A stretch of 64,000 nt of DNA from assembly GCF_029846275.1 (NCBI RefSeq), contig NZ_JARVWS010000001.1, positions 1,550,001 through 1,614,000 of the forward strand. The letters are read 5' to 3'. Source of the stretch: Nocardioides sp. CER19 (GTDB taxonomy: Bacteria > Actinomycetota > Actinomycetes > Propionibacteriales > Nocardioidaceae). Position 1 is the stretch's first letter. The number at the start of each line of letters is the position of its first letter. A program made the translations under genes and the position numbers. Positions 20,247-29,510 of the stretch are shown piece after piece. A model generated the notes under the pieces. That model ran no database searches and was not told the origin of the DNA. It saw only the letters and a list, made by a program, of their open reading frames with translations.

Positions 20247-21047
20247 GTGAGCTCACAGCACAAGGCGCCCCTGGCTGCCTTCCTCGTCGTCTCGGTCGCG
20301 TGCATCGTGGTCGTGGTCAACGCGCTGCGCTCTGACGCCGTCTCCGACTTCCTGGGGCGGCACAGTCAGGCGGTCGTGGCCGGTGCGCGACTCTTCCCGC
20401 AGCCGACGGACATCCTCTCCGGCGAGGCGCACCTCGTGGCCGGGGCCAAGACGGGCCTCACCGTGACGCCCGACGTCGTGAAGAAGGTCGTCACCGGCGC
20501 CGGCTACGCCCCGGAGGCGACGAAGCCGAAGCACGGCGCCCACCACGCCGCCGACATCGACACCGCCGTGGGCGCCGTGGCGACGACCTCCGTCGCGCCG
20601 CCCGCTCCGCAGCAGCCCGTGACCGCCCCCACGACCTCGGAGGGCGTCCCCGCGACGCCCGGGCACGCCCACCAGCCGCTCCTGCCGGGGTCGACGTACG
20701 GCAGCGCGGGGCACCAGAGCGCCGTGTCGAGCTCCCGTGGCGGGAACGCCTGGGGCCGGACGAAGCACGCCGACCACGCCGACCGGGGGAACGCCTCGCA
20801 CGGGCGGTCCTCCGCCTCCTCCGAGCAGATCCGCCGCTGGGCCGAGGCGATCGCAGCCCTGGTCCCCGCTGGTCAGTCGAACAACGGCAACGGCCGGTGG
20901 CGCAAGGGCGACGACGACGGCTGGTCGAACAGCGGCAACAGCCGCAACAACGCCAACCCCGGCAACAACGGGAACGGCAACGGCTGGGCGAACAACGGGA
21001 ACGGTGGCAACAACGGCAAGAACGGCAGGGGCCACGGCAGGCACTGA
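20247..21047 (+). CDS. Membrane-anchored protein with Asn/Gly-rich tail, function unknown
   Basis: The 266-residue protein has one hydrophobic segment at about residues 9-28, which should anchor it with the rest outside. A middle region rich in Thr, Pro and Ala (about 100-170) is followed by a tail from about residue 210 made of NNGNG, GNSRNN and NNGKNG repeats ending in GRGHGRH. I recognise no catalytic motif. The GTG at 20247 follows AGGGGAG; an upstream in-frame ATG at 20172 is rejected because the extra residues look untranslated. The 149 bp upstream is unusually AT-rich for this genome and contains TATGAC at 20205-20210 as a possible -10. Confidence 0.7.
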   Translation: MSSQHKAPLAAFLVVSVACIVVVVNALRSDAVSDFLGRHSQAVVAGARLFPQPTDILSGEAHLVAGAKTGLTVTPDVVKKVVTGAGYAPEATKPKHGAHHAADIDTAVGAVATTSVAPPAPQQPVTAPTTSEGVPATPGHAHQPLLPGSTYGSAGHQSAVSSSRGGNAWGRTKHADHADRGNASHGRSSASSEQIRRWAEAIAALVPAGQSNNGNGRWRKGDDDGWSNSGNSRNNANPGNNGNGNGWANNGNGGNNGKNGRGHGRH

Positions 21048-21068
21048 CGAGCCACCCGCAGACGACAG

Positions 21069-21098
21069 CGGCCCGCCACCCCGAGGGGTGGCGGGCCG
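21069..21098. terminator. Bidirectional hairpin between the Asn/Gly-rich protein gene and valS
   Basis: A near-perfect 13-14 bp stem (CGGCCCGCCACCCC with GGGGTGGCGGGCCG) lies between two convergent genes and can terminate both. It has no T-tract. Confidence 0.7.
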
Positions 21099-21116
21099 CG
21101 CTGCATCCGGGGCCGG

Positions 21117-23750
21117 TCAGCCGGCCGGCTGCTCCGCGAGCTCGGCGTCGACGCTGAGCTCGGTCGCCGACCCGTCGACGACGAACGCCAGCTCGCCGGT
21201 GATGCGGCTGCTCTTGCGCAGGTCGTCGGCCGCCACCTCGGCGGCCCGCACGAGCGCCTCGGGGCCGGTCACCGTCGCACGGGACAGCTCGGCCCGCATC
21301 GAGACCTTGGCCTGCGACTTCACGCCGCGCAGGCCGGTGAGCGCGGCCGCAACCGCGTCGAGGCTGGTCGGGTCAGCCGCCGCGGCGGAGCCGAGCTCGA
21401 GCTCGGTCGGCCACGAGGCGTGGTGGATGGAACCCTCCTGCCACCAGGACCAGACCTCCTCAGTGACGTAGGGGAGGAACGGCGCGAGCAGCCGCAGCTG
21501 GGCGTGCAGGGCGATGGCGAGGGTGGCCTTCGCCGACGACTTCGCCGAGCTGTCCTCCTCGGCGTAGGCGCGCTCCTTGACGAGCTCGACGTAGTCGTCG
21601 CAGAACTCCCAGAAGAACTTCTCGGTCGTCTCGAGGGCCGTCGTGTAGTCGTAGGCCTCGAACGCGTCGGTCGCCTTGGCGATGACGTCCTTGAGCCGCG
21701 CGAGCAGGGCGCAGTCGACCAGCTCGCTCACCTCGAAGGCGTTGAGCTCGGTGGCCTTGACACCGTCGAGGACGAACTTCGAGGCGTTGAGGACCTTGAC
21801 CGCGAGGCGGCGGCCGACCTTCATCTGGGTCTGGTCGAACGGCGAGTCCAGGCCGGGCCGGGCCATCGCCGCGCGCCAGCGGACCGCGTCGGCGCCGAAC
21901 TTCTCGAGGATCTCGGTCGGGACGACGACGTTGCCCTTCGACTTGGACATCTTCTTGCGGTCCGGGTCGAGGATGAAGCCCGAGATCATGGCGTGGTGCC
22001 ACGGCACGGTGTCGTTCTCGAAGTGCGCGCGGACGACGCGGGAGAAGAGCCAGGTCCGGATGATGTCGTGGGCGTTGGTGCACAGGTCCATCGGGAAGAC
22101 CCGTTCGAACAGGTCGTCGTCGGTGCCCCAGCCACCCGCGATGTGCGGCGTGAGCGACGAGGTCGCCCAGGTGTCCATGACGTCGGGGTCGCCGACGAAG
22201 CCGCCCGGCTTGCCGCGCTGCTCCTCGGTGTAGCCCTCGGGCGCGGCGGTCGACGGGTCGATCGGCAGCTGCGCCTCGGTCGCCAGCAGGGGCCGCTCGT
22301 AGTCGGGCTCGCCCTCGTCGTCGAGGCGGTACCAGACCGGGAACGGGATGCCGAAGAAGCGCTGCCGCGAGATCAGCCAGTCGCCGTTGAGGCCGCCGAC
22401 CCAGTTGTCGTAGCGGTGCTTCATGTGGCCCGGGAGCCAGGTGATCTGGTCGCCGGCGGCGACGAGGGCGTCGCGCAGCGAGGTGTCGCGGCCGCCGTTG
22501 GTGATGTACCACTGCCGGGTGGCCACGATCTCGAGCGGCTTGTCGCCCTTCTCGTAGAAGTTCGCCATCCGCTGGGTGGGCTTGGGGTCGCCCACGAGGT
22601 CGCCGGTCTCGCGCAGCTTGGCGACCATCGCCTCGCGGGCGGAGTGGGTCGTCTTCCCCTTGAGCTCCTCGTACGCCGCCGAGGCGGTCTCGCTCGCGAG
22701 CCACTCAGGGGTCTCGCGGCTCATCCGGCCGTCGCGGCCGACCAGGGTGCGAATGGGCAGCTGCAGCTCGCGCCACCACTGGACGTCGGTGAGGTCACCG
22801 AACGTGCAGCACATCGCGATGCCGGCGCCCTTGTCAGGCTCGGCGGCCGGGTGGGCGAGGACCGGGATCTCGACGCCGAACACCGGGCTCGTGACGGTCG
22901 TGCCGAACAGGCCGGCGTACCTCTCGTCGTCGGGGTGGGCGATGAGGGCGACCACGCTCGGGATGAGCTCGGGGCGGGTCGTCTCGATGTGGACGGGCGT
23001 CCCGTCGGGACGGTGGAACGCGACCCGGTGGTAGGCGCCCGGGTACTCGCGCGCCTCCAACTCGGCCTGGGCGACCGCGGTCTGGAACGTGACGTCCCAC
23101 AGCGTGGGCGCCTCCTGCAGGTAGGCCTCGCCGCGGGCGAGGTTGCGCAGGAACGCGCGCTGGCTGACGGCCTGCGCCTTCGGCCCGATGGTCGTGTAGG
23201 TCTGCTTCCAGTCGACCGAGAGGCCGACCGTGCGCCAGACCTCCTCGAAGACCTTCTCGTCCTCCACGACGAGCCGCTCGCACAGCTCGATGAAGTTCGG
23301 GCGGCTGACCGGGACCTGCTTCTTGGCGTCCGGCTTCTCCGGCGGGGTGAAGTCGGGGTCGTAGGGCAGGCTCGGGTCGCAGCGCACGCCGAAGTAGTTC
23401 TGGACGCGCCGCTCGGTGGGGAGACCGTTGTCGTCCCAGCCCATCGGGTAGAAGACGGTCTTGCCGCGCATCCGCTGGAAGCGCGCGACGACGTCGGTGT
23501 GGGTGTAGGAGAACACGTGCCCGACGTGCAGGCTGCCGCTGACGGTGGGCGGGGGAGTGTCGATCGCGTAGACGTTCTCGCGGGGCTGCGTCCGGTCGAA
23601 CGCGTAGGTGTCGTCGGCCTTCCACCGCTCGCCCCACTTCGCCTCGAGACCCTCGAGCGCAGGCTTCTCGGGTACGACGACGGCGCGCGGTGCGGTCGTC
23701 GTATCCGGGGTGCCCGGGAGATCGGGCTGCGTCTGCTGGGTCTCGGTCAT
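21117..23750 (-). CDS. valS: Valyl-tRNA synthetase
   Basis: The 877-residue class I synthetase has the HIGH-type motif HVGH in [10 protein letters not shown] and KMSKS in KKMSKSKGN, with the editing domain between them and an anticodon-binding domain after. It charges tRNA-Val. The ATG at 23750 is preferred over an upstream in-frame start at 23828 because TAGGAT lies 7 nt before it and no ribosome-binding site is present, a leaderless layout. The protein ends without the long C-terminal coiled coil of some homologues. It is divergent from the GNAT gene. Confidence 0.95.
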   Translation of the reverse strand: MTETQQTQPDLPGTPDTTTAPRAVVVPEKPALEGLEAKWGERWKADDTYAFDRTQPRENVYAIDTPPPTVSGSLHVGHVFSYTHTDVVARFQRMRGKTVFYPMGWDDNGLPTERRVQNYFGVRCDPSLPYDPDFTPPEKPDAKKQVPVSRPNFIELCERLVVEDEKVFEEVWRTVGLSVDWKQTYTTIGPKAQAVSQRAFLRNLARGEAYLQEAPTLWDVTFQTAVAQAELEAREYPGAYHRVAFHRPDGTPVHIETTRPELIPSVVALIAHPDDERYAGLFGTTVTSPVFGVEIPVLAHPAAEPDKGAGIAMCCTFGDLTDVQWWRELQLPIRTLVGRDGRMSRETPEWLASETASAAYEELKGKTTHSAREAMVAKLRETGDLVGDPKPTQRMANFYEKGDKPLEIVATRQWYITNGGRDTSLRDALVAAGDQITWLPGHMKHRYDNWVGGLNGDWLISRQRFFGIPFPVWYRLDDEGEPDYERPLLATEAQLPIDPSTAAPEGYTEEQRGKPGGFVGDPDVMDTWATSSLTPHIAGGWGTDDDLFERVFPMDLCTNAHDIIRTWLFSRVVRAHFENDTVPWHHAMISGFILDPDRKKMSKSKGNVVVPTEILEKFGADAVRWRAAMARPGLDSPFDQTQMKVGRRLAVKVLNASKFVLDGVKATELNAFEVSELVDCALLARLKDVIAKATDAFEAYDYTTALETTEKFFWEFCDDYVELVKERAYAEEDSSAKSSAKATLAIALHAQLRLLAPFLPYVTEEVWSWWQEGSIHHASWPTELELGSAAAADPTSLDAVAAALTGLRGVKSQAKVSMRAELSRATVTGPEALVRAAEVAADDLRKSSRITGELAFVVDGSATELSVDAELAEQPAG

Positions 23751-23757
23751 GGAGGAA

Positions 23758-23763
23758 ATCCTA
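23758..23763 (-). promoter_or_regulatory. -10 element of leaderless valS
   Basis: TAGGAT on the minus strand is followed by 7 nt and then the ATG at 23750. The -35 region is not convincing. No T-box leader is present. Confidence 0.55.
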
Positions 23764-23830
23764 GGGCGCGTGCATTCCCGCAGGCGAAACCAGGTTGTCG
23801 GGGGCTCCACGGACCAGCGAGCCTGCACCT

Positions 23831-24730
23831 ATGACGGGCCCGATCCTCGAGTTCCACACCGACGCCGGGGAGTTCCTGGCGTCGGCCGGCGACTGGCTCT
23901 CCGAGCGGCCGGTCGAGTCAACGGTCGTGGCCACGCTCGCGGAGCGCGAGGTGCGCGACGCCGAGGCGGGGATCCGTCCCGAGGCCACCTGGCCCCGGTG
24001 GTGGCTCGTCGTCCGGGCCGGGGCGGGCGCGGTCGTCGGCGCGGCCATGCGTACGGCGCCCTTCGAGCCGCACCCGCCCTACGTGCTGGCCATGCCGGAG
24101 CAGGCGGCGCTCACCCTCGCCCGGGCGCTCCACGAGCGCGGCGAGCGGATCGACGGTGTCAACGGCCTGCTCCCGACCGCGCGCCTCGTCGCCGAGGAGA
24201 CCGCCCGGCTGTCGGGCCGGACCGCGCGGGTCTTCGAGCAGGTGAGGCTCTGGGAGGTCGGCGAGCTGACCGACCCGGCCGGGGTGCCCGGTTCGCTCCG
24301 GCAGGCACGGCCGGACGAGGCCGAGCTGGTGCGGGACTGGTACGCCGTCTTCGGTGCCGAGGCCGCCGAGCAGGCCGGCCACGACGACCCGCACCCGAGC
24401 GACCCCGGGTTCGACGTCGCCGCCGCCCGCCGCCGGATCGAGCAGGGCGAGGTGTGGTTCTGGGAGGTCGACGGTGAGGTCGTCCACGTCACCAACACCA
24501 AGCCGCCGGCGCAAGGCGTCTCCTGCATCGGCCCGGTCTACACACCCCGGGCGCACCGGGGTCACGGCTACGCCACGGCGGCGGTCGCCGCCGCGACCCG
24601 CCGACTGCTCGACGACGGCCACCGGGTCTGCCTGTTCACCGACGTGGACAACCCGGTCTCGAACCGGATCTACGCGGCGATCGGCTACCGGCCGGTGGCG
24701 GATACGGCCAACCTCCTCCTCCACACCTAG
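23831..24730 (+). CDS. GNAT-family N-acetyltransferase
   Basis: The 299-residue protein has a C-terminal GNAT domain (about 150-295) with the acetyl-CoA loop region IGPVYTPRAHRGHGYATAAV, containing R-x-x-G-x-G/A. It continues with LFTDVDNPVSNRIYAAIGY, typical of the last strands. The first half is a diverged, possibly degenerate GNAT-like domain, as in two-domain members. The ATG at 23831 gives a sensible N terminus (MTGPILEF); an in-frame ATG 12 codons earlier is possible. The substrate is unknown. It lies directly upstream of folC and its TAG forms part of the folC -10 element. Confidence 0.8.
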   Translation: MTGPILEFHTDAGEFLASAGDWLSERPVESTVVATLAEREVRDAEAGIRPEATWPRWWLVVRAGAGAVVGAAMRTAPFEPHPPYVLAMPEQAALTLARALHERGERIDGVNGLLPTARLVAEETARLSGRTARVFEQVRLWEVGELTDPAGVPGSLRQARPDEAELVRDWYAVFGAEAAEQAGHDDPHPSDPGFDVAAARRRIEQGEVWFWEVDGEVVHVTNTKPPAQGVSCIGPVYTPRAHRGHGYATAAVAAATRRLLDDGHRVCLFTDVDNPVSNRIYAAIGYRPVADTANLLLHT

Positions 24731-24742
24731 ACTCGGGAGGCC

Positions 24743-26098
24743 ATGACCGACACGCCTGCCGCCCGCCCGGCCCAGACCTTCGCCGAGGCGGAGGACGCCC
24801 TGCTCTCCCGTTGGCCCGAGACCAGGCTCGAGCCGTCGCTCGACCGCATCGAGGCGTTCACCGAGCTCCTCGGTGACCCGCAGCGCGGCTACCCGGTCAT
24901 CCACCTCACCGGCACCAACGGCAAGACGTCGACGTCCCGCATGATCGACACGCTGCTGCGCGCGCTCGACCTGCGCACCGGCCGTTTCACCAGTCCGCAC
25001 GTCGAGAAGATGAGCGAGCGGATCAGCATCGACGGCGAGCCGCTGTCCGACGAGGCGTTCGTCGACGCGTTCAACGACGTCGCGCCCTACACGCACCTGG
25101 TGGACGCCGAGCAGGCCCACCCGCTGTCGTTCTTCGAGACGGTCGTCGGCATGGCCTACGCGAAGTTCGCCGAGGCGCCGGTCGACGTGGCGGTCGTGGA
25201 GGTCGGCATGGGCGGCGCCTGGGACGCGACGAACGTCGCCGACGGCACGGTCGCCGTCGTCACTCCGATCTCGGTCGACCACGCACAGTACCTCGGTGGC
25301 ACGCCCGCCGCGATCGCCGTCGAGAAGGCCGGGATCATCAAGGAGGGCGCCCTCGTCGTCGTCGCCGAGCAGCCGGACGACGTGCTCGCCGTGCTGCAGG
25401 CCAGGGCCGCGGAGGTCGGCGCGACGCTCCTGCGCGAGGGCGTCGACTTCGGCGTGGTCACGCGCACTCCGGCCGTCGGTGGCCAGGTGGTGACGCTCAA
25501 GGGTCTCCGGGCGACGTACGACGACCTCTTCCTGCCGCTCTACGGCGCCCACCAGGCGCAGAACGCCGCGGTCGCGCTCGCCGCCGTGGAGGCTTTCGCC
25601 GGGGGCGAGGACGGCCTGGGCGACCAGATCGTCCGCGACGCCTTCGCGCAGGTCACCTCGCCCGGCCGGCTCGAGGTCGTCCGCCGCTCGCCCACGATCG
25701 TGCTGGACGCTGCCCACAACCCGCACGGCGCGGAGGCGACCGCCGCTGCCCTCGAGGACTCGTTCTCGTTCTCGCCGCTCATCGGCGTCATGGGGGTGAT
25801 GGGCGACAAGGACGTCGAGGGCGTGCTCGCCGCGTTCGAGCCGCACCTCGAGCATCTGATCGTCACGCAGAACTCCACCGAGCGCGCGATGCGGGCCTCC
25901 CGGCTCGCCGAGGTGGCCGTCCCGATCTTCGGCGAGGACCGGGTCACCGTCGTCCCGCGGCTGGCCGACGCGATCGACGCCGCCGCGGCGCTGGCCGAGT
26001 CGGGCGGCAGCGACTCCCTGAGCACCGGCGCCGTGCTCGTGACCGGCTCCGTCGTGACGGTCGGCGAGGCCCGCGTGCTGCTCGGAGGTGCGAAGTGA
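24743..26098 (+). CDS. folC: Bifunctional folylpolyglutamate synthase/dihydrofolate synthase
   Basis: The 451-residue Mur-ligase-like enzyme has the P-loop GTNGKTSTS (about residues 53-61), TSPHVEKMSERI, a Mg-binding VEVGMGG and the C-terminal DAAHNPHG motif. It adds glutamate to dihydropteroate and to folates. TAGACT at 24728-24733, overlapping the GNAT stop codon, lies 9 nt before the ATG, with GGGAGG in between, so it could be read with almost no leader. It overlaps the next gene as GTGA. Confidence 0.93.
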   Translation: MTDTPAARPAQTFAEAEDALLSRWPETRLEPSLDRIEAFTELLGDPQRGYPVIHLTGTNGKTSTSRMIDTLLRALDLRTGRFTSPHVEKMSERISIDGEPLSDEAFVDAFNDVAPYTHLVDAEQAHPLSFFETVVGMAYAKFAEAPVDVAVVEVGMGGAWDATNVADGTVAVVTPISVDHAQYLGGTPAAIAVEKAGIIKEGALVVVAEQPDDVLAVLQARAAEVGATLLREGVDFGVVTRTPAVGGQVVTLKGLRATYDDLFLPLYGAHQAQNAAVALAAVEAFAGGEDGLGDQIVRDAFAQVTSPGRLEVVRRSPTIVLDAAHNPHGAEATAAALEDSFSFSPLIGVMGVMGDKDVEGVLAAFEPHLEHLIVTQNSTERAMRASRLAEVAVPIFGEDRVTVVPRLADAIDAAAALAESGGSDSLSTGAVLVTGSVVTVGEARVLLGGAK

Positions 26099-26511
26099 CC
26101 AGCGAGCCCTTCGACACGCCCCCTCGTCCCTCGGGGGCTGGTCAGAACGAGCGCGACAAGTCGCCGCGGCGTGGCATGTGCGCGGCCGTGCTCGCCCTGG
26201 AGGCGATCACGCTCGGGCTCACCACGCCGGTGATGATCTCCGTCGCGGACGTCTCGACCGGTGTCGCGCTCGCGACGGGTCTCGGGCTGCTCCTGGCCTG
26301 CGTCCTCGTCGCGGGGCTGCTGCGTCGGCCGTGGGCCTACGCCCTCGGTTGGGCGATCCAGGCCGGCGCCATCGCGCTCGGCTTCGCGGTCGGGATCATG
26401 TTCGTGCTCGGCGGGATCTTTGCGCTCCTGTGGGGCATGGCCGACTTCCTGGGCCGCCGCATCGACCGCGAGCGGGCGGCCGCTTTCGCGGCGTACGACT
26501 CGTCCCGTTAG
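26095..26511 (+). CDS. DUF4233 small membrane protein
   Basis: The 138-residue protein has about four hydrophobic helices (about 28-48, 52-75, 80-100 and 100-118) after a polar N terminus. It matches DUF4233 proteins, which lie between folC and ndk in many actinobacteria. The GTG start overlaps the folC stop as GTGA, so translation is probably coupled. The stop codon TAG overlaps the ndk -10 element. The function is unknown. Confidence 0.8.
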   Translation: MTSEPFDTPPRPSGAGQNERDKSPRRGMCAAVLALEAITLGLTTPVMISVADVSTGVALATGLGLLLACVLVAGLLRRPWAYALGWAIQAGAIALGFAVGIMFVLGGIFALLWGMADFLGRRIDRERAAAFAAYDSSR

Positions 26512-26514
26512 GGT
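26509..26514 (+). promoter_or_regulatory. -10 element of leaderless ndk overlapping the previous stop codon
   Basis: TAGGGT begins with the TAG stop of the DUF4233 gene and is followed by 7 nt and the ndk ATG. The layout matches clpP1 and the DUF2344 gene. Confidence 0.55.
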
Positions 26515-26521
26515 CACCGCC

Positions 26522-26941
26522 ATGACCCAGCGCACACTCGTCCTCGTCAAGCCCGACGGCGTCCGTCGTGGACTCACCGGCGAGGTGATCCGGCGGATCG
26601 AGGCCAAGGGCTACACGCTGATCGCGCTGGAGCTGCGGACGGCGACGCCCGAGATCCTGGCGGCGCACTACGCCGAGCACGAGGGCAAGCCGTTCTACGA
26701 GCCGCTGGTCGAGTTCATGCTCTCGGGCCCGGTCGCCGCGATGGTGGTCGAGGGGGAGCGGGTCATCGAGGGCTTTCGCTCGCTGGCCGGCGCGACCGAC
26801 CCGACGACAGCTGCTCCCGGCACCATCCGCGGCGACCTGGGCCGCGACTGGGGCCTGAAGGTGCAGCAGAACCTCGTGCACGGCTCGGACGCCCCGGAGT
26901 CGGCCGAGCGCGAGATCTCGATCTGGTTCCCGAGCGCCTGA
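26522..26941 (+). CDS. ndk: Nucleoside diphosphate kinase
   Basis: The 139-residue protein has the family landmarks [10 protein letters not shown] at the N terminus, GTIRGDLG, and [16 protein letters not shown] with the phosphorylated His (about residue 120). It balances NTP and dNTP pools. No Shine-Dalgarno is visible; TAGGGT 7 nt upstream indicates a leaderless mRNA. It is convergent with the MBL gene, with 3 bp between their ends. Confidence 0.97.
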   Translation: MTQRTLVLVKPDGVRRGLTGEVIRRIEAKGYTLIALELRTATPEILAAHYAEHEGKPFYEPLVEFMLSGPVAAMVVEGERVIEGFRSLAGATDPTTAAPGTIRGDLGRDWGLKVQQNLVHGSDAPESAEREISIWFPSA

Positions 26942-26944
26942 CGC

Positions 26945-27574
26945 TCAGCCCGCGTCGCGGGCCTTCTCGGCCCCGATCGTGGTGTCGTCGCCGTGGCCCG
27001 TGTGCACCACGGTGGACTCCGGCAGCGTGAACAGCCGGGTCCGGATGGACTCCAGGATCAGGTCGCTGTCGCTGTAGGAGCGACCGGTCGCACCCGGGCC
27101 CCCGTCGAAGAGCGTGTCGCCGGTGAAGACGCAGCCCAGCTCGGGTGCGGACAGGCAGACGGCGCCCGGGGCGTGGCCGGGCGTGTGGAGCACCTCGAGG
27201 GTGGTGCCGGCGACCTCGATGGTCTGACCGTCGGCCAGGTCCTGGTCCCAGCGCCGCCCGTCGGCCTCGCCGATCCTCCCGTGGGTCAGCTCCCACACCG
27301 GCTTGTCGTCGGGGTGGAGCAGGATCGGGGCGCCGGTGCGCTCGCTGAGCTCCGGCGCGACCCGGACGTGGTCGTCGTGGGCGTGGGTGCACACGATGGC
27401 GCGCACCGTGCGGTCGCCGACGACGGCGAGGATGTCGTCCACCGAGTGCGGCGCGTCGATGACGATGCACTCCGCGTCGTCGCCGACCACCCACACGTTG
27501 TTGTCGACGTCGAAGGTCTGCCCGTCCAGGCTGAACGTGCCGGACGTGACGCCGTGGTCCACGTGGGCGGCCAT
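26945..27574 (-). CDS. Metallo-beta-lactamase-fold hydrolase paired with the mycothiol-dependent dehydrogenase
   Basis: The 209-residue protein has the metal-binding motif H64-x-H66-x-D68-H69 in CTHAHDDH, a second His in HTPGHAPG, an Asp in FTGDTLF and a last His in HTGHGDD. Homologues beside S-(hydroxymethyl)mycothiol dehydrogenase are thought to act on the S-formyl-mycothiol product. This is analogous to glyoxalase II or S-formylglutathione hydrolase. The ATG overlaps the dehydrogenase stop by one base (TGATG), so the two are coupled. The exact thioester substrate is inferred. Confidence 0.82.
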   Translation of the reverse strand: MAAHVDHGVTSGTFSLDGQTFDVDNNVWVVGDDAECIVIDAPHSVDDILAVVGDRTVRAIVCTHAHDDHVRVAPELSERTGAPILLHPDDKPVWELTHGRIGEADGRRWDQDLADGQTIEVAGTTLEVLHTPGHAPGAVCLSAPELGCVFTGDTLFDGGPGATGRSYSDSDLILESIRTRLFTLPESTVVHTGHGDDTTIGAEKARDAG

Positions 27575-28674
27575 CAGAGGATCACCACCGAGCGGAGCAC
27601 GTCGCCGTGGTGCATGCGCTCGAAGGCGGCCTCGATGTCGCCCATCCCGATCTCCTCCGTCACGAACGCGTCCAGGTCCAGCCGCCCCTGCTGGTAGAGG
27701 TCGACGAGCATCGGGAAGTCGCGGGAGGGCAGGCAGTCGCCGTACCAGCTCGACTTCAGGGCGCCACCGCGACCGAAGATGTCGATGAGCGGCAGGTCGG
27801 GCACCTTCATGTCGGGCGTGGGTACGCCGACCAGGACCACCGTGCCCGCCAGGTCGCGGGCGTAGAACGCCTGCTTCCACGTCTCCGGGCGGCCGACCGC
27901 CTCGATGACCACGTCGGCGCCGTCGGCACCCTCGTAGCGCTCCGCGGCGATCCGCCTGATCTCCTCGACGGGGTCGACCTGCGAGGAGTCGACGGTGTGC
28001 GTGGCGCCGAGCTCGCGTGCCTTCGCGAGCTTCTTGGCGTCGATGTCGACGGCGATGATCGGGGACGCGCCGGCCAGCGCCGATCCGGCGATCGCCGCGG
28101 CGCCCACGCCGCCGCAGCCGATCACGGCGACCGACTTCCCGCGCGTCACGGCCCCGGTGTTGATCGCCGCGCCGATGCCGGCCATCACGCCGCAGCCGAG
28201 CAGGCCGACCGCCGCCGGACGCGCGGAGGGGTCGACCTTGGTGCACTGGCCCGCGGCGACGAGCGTCTTCTCGGCGAAGGCGCCGATGCCGAGCGCCGGC
28301 GTGAGCTCGGTCCCGTCCTCGAGAGTCATCCGCTGCGTCGCGTTGTGGGTCGCGAAGCAGTACCACGGCTCGCCGCGCTTGCACGCCCGGCACTGTCCGC
28401 AGACGGCGCGCCAGTTGAGGATCACGAAGTCGCCCGGGGCGACGTCGGTGACGCCCGCGCCGACCGCCTCGACGACGCCGGCGGCCTCGTGGCCGAGCAG
28501 GAAGGGGAAGTCGTCGTTGATGCCGCCCTCGCGGTAATGCAGGTCGGTGTGGCAGACGCCGCAGGCCTGCACCTGCACGACCGCCTCGCCCGGCCCGGGG
28601 TCGGGCACGTTGATCGTCGTGAGCTCGACCGGGAGCCCCTTGCCCCTCGCGACGACCGCCTTCACCTGCTGCAT
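27574..28674 (-). CDS. mscR: S-(hydroxymethyl)mycothiol dehydrogenase
   Basis: The 366-residue zinc alcohol dehydrogenase has catalytic zinc ligands in CGVCHTDLH and GHEAAG, four structural-zinc Cys residues in [15 protein letters not shown], and the NAD site GCGGVG. Length and motifs fit the mycothiol-dependent formaldehyde dehydrogenase class. It oxidises the adduct of formaldehyde and mycothiol, detoxifying formaldehyde in the cytoplasm. GAGGAG precedes the ATG. TAGGCT and TCGACT upstream form a plausible promoter. The gene symbol follows mycobacterial usage. Confidence 0.88.
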   Translation of the reverse strand: MQQVKAVVARGKGLPVELTTINVPDPGPGEAVVQVQACGVCHTDLHYREGGINDDFPFLLGHEAAGVVEAVGAGVTDVAPGDFVILNWRAVCGQCRACKRGEPWYCFATHNATQRMTLEDGTELTPALGIGAFAEKTLVAAGQCTKVDPSARPAAVGLLGCGVMAGIGAAINTGAVTRGKSVAVIGCGGVGAAAIAGSALAGASPIIAVDIDAKKLAKARELGATHTVDSSQVDPVEEIRRIAAERYEGADGADVVIEAVGRPETWKQAFYARDLAGTVVLVGVPTPDMKVPDLPLIDIFGRGGALKSSWYGDCLPSRDFPMLVDLYQQGRLDLDAFVTEEIGMGDIEAAFERMHHGDVLRSVVIL

Positions 28675-28714
28675 CGGACACTCCTCACGCTGCCGAGAAC
28701 TTCTGACCCCCAGC

Positions 28715-28742
28715 AGCCTAGGGGCGCCCCGGGCTGAGTCGA
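28715..28742 (-). promoter_or_regulatory. Promoter of mscR-MBL operon
   Basis: On the minus strand TCGACT (28742-28737) and TAGGCT (28720-28715) are 16 bp apart. Transcription would begin about 35 nt before the ATG at 28674. Confidence 0.5.
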
Positions 28743-28749
28743 CCGGGGG

Positions 28750-29343
28750 TCACGGTCTCGCGCGCGGCGTGAGCTCGAGGTAGCGCCTGGGTGCGATCGC
28801 CGTGGTGTAGCCGCCGTCGTTCGGGCGCACCTCGAAGTGCAGGTGACAGCCGTCGGGTGCCCCGGAGTCGGACGCACGAGCGATGAGCTGGCCGCGGTGC
28901 ACCAGCTGGCCCGGCCTCACGTAGACCCTCCGTGCGTGCCCGATGAGGATGTCGTGCGGCCCTGACCGGAGGCGGAACGGGTGGACCCCGTACGCCGGCC
29001 CGGGCGTGCCCGGCACCGACGGCCTGAGGACCCGGCCTCGATGGCCGGCGTAGATCGGGGTGCCGCACGGCATCGCGACATCGATCCCGTGGTGGAAGCC
29101 GCGGCGGTGCGCGCAGCGCGGGTCCGGGTCGTAGTAGGGCGCCCGGGTGCAGCCGAAGGGGACCATGATCCGGCGCGCGCCCGCGAACCACGGCGAGGTG
29201 TAGCGGGTCGTGTCGTGCGTGTAGAAGCGCCAGCGCGGATCGGGCTTCGCGCCTGCCGGCGCCGCTGACACCAGTCCGACGACCAGCACGAGGGCCAGGC
29301 CGGCCGCGACCGCCAGCACCGTCATCCCGAACAGACGTCGCAT
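28750..29343 (-). CDS. Secreted M23-type peptidase-like protein
   Basis: The 197-residue protein has an N-terminal signal peptide or anchor (about residues 7-32, ending in SAAPAGA). An M23/LytM domain follows with GFHHGIDVAMPCGTP (His and Asp zinc ligands) and GCHLHFEVRP (the HxH site). It probably cuts or binds peptidoglycan cross-links outside the cell. TACGGT lies 6 nt before the ATG on the coding strand, so it appears leaderless. It is divergent from the xylanase gene. Confidence 0.85.
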   Translation of the reverse strand: MRRLFGMTVLAVAAGLALVLVVGLVSAAPAGAKPDPRWRFYTHDTTRYTSPWFAGARRIMVPFGCTRAPYYDPDPRCAHRRGFHHGIDVAMPCGTPIYAGHRGRVLRPSVPGTPGPAYGVHPFRLRSGPHDILIGHARRVYVRPGQLVHRGQLIARASDSGAPDGCHLHFEVRPNDGGYTTAIAPRRYLELTPRARP

Positions 29344-29403
29344 GGACCCACCGTAGACCTGAGAGCAGGCGAGAACGATCGTCTCCGCTCGCGCCCGTGT
29401 TCA

Positions 29404-29414
29404 CGAAACTTTCG
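29404..29414. promoter_or_regulatory. Upstream LacI-type operator of the xylanase gene
   Basis: CGAAACTTTCG is an 11-base palindrome around a central C. It matches the short element known upstream of Streptomyces xylanase genes and bound by LacI-family regulators. It lies 25 bp upstream of the predicted -35 box. An identical copy lies in the coding region. Confidence 0.65.
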
Positions 29415-29438
29415 CTCGGAATCGTCACCGATCGGGTC

Positions 29439-29467
29439 TGGTCAGGGTCTCGAGTGGTGTGTAACCT
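29439..29467 (+). promoter_or_regulatory. Predicted promoter of the xylanase gene
   Basis: TGGTCA (29439-29444) and TAACCT (29462-29467) are spaced by 17 bp. TG shortly upstream of TAACCT resembles an extended -10. The leader would be about 37 nt to the ATG. Confidence 0.45.
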
Positions 29468-29510
29468 CCGTCACACTCGCGGGTGGGCCGCGTGTAAAAG
29501 GAGTGACTTG

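Noticed and set aside
23751..23828. N-terminal extension of ValRS from an upstream start
   Set aside because: It would cover the -10 element and adds residues not expected in the family.
23751..23830. T-box riboswitch upstream of valS
   Set aside because: The space is only 80 bp, shared with a divergent gene, and the mRNA appears leaderless.
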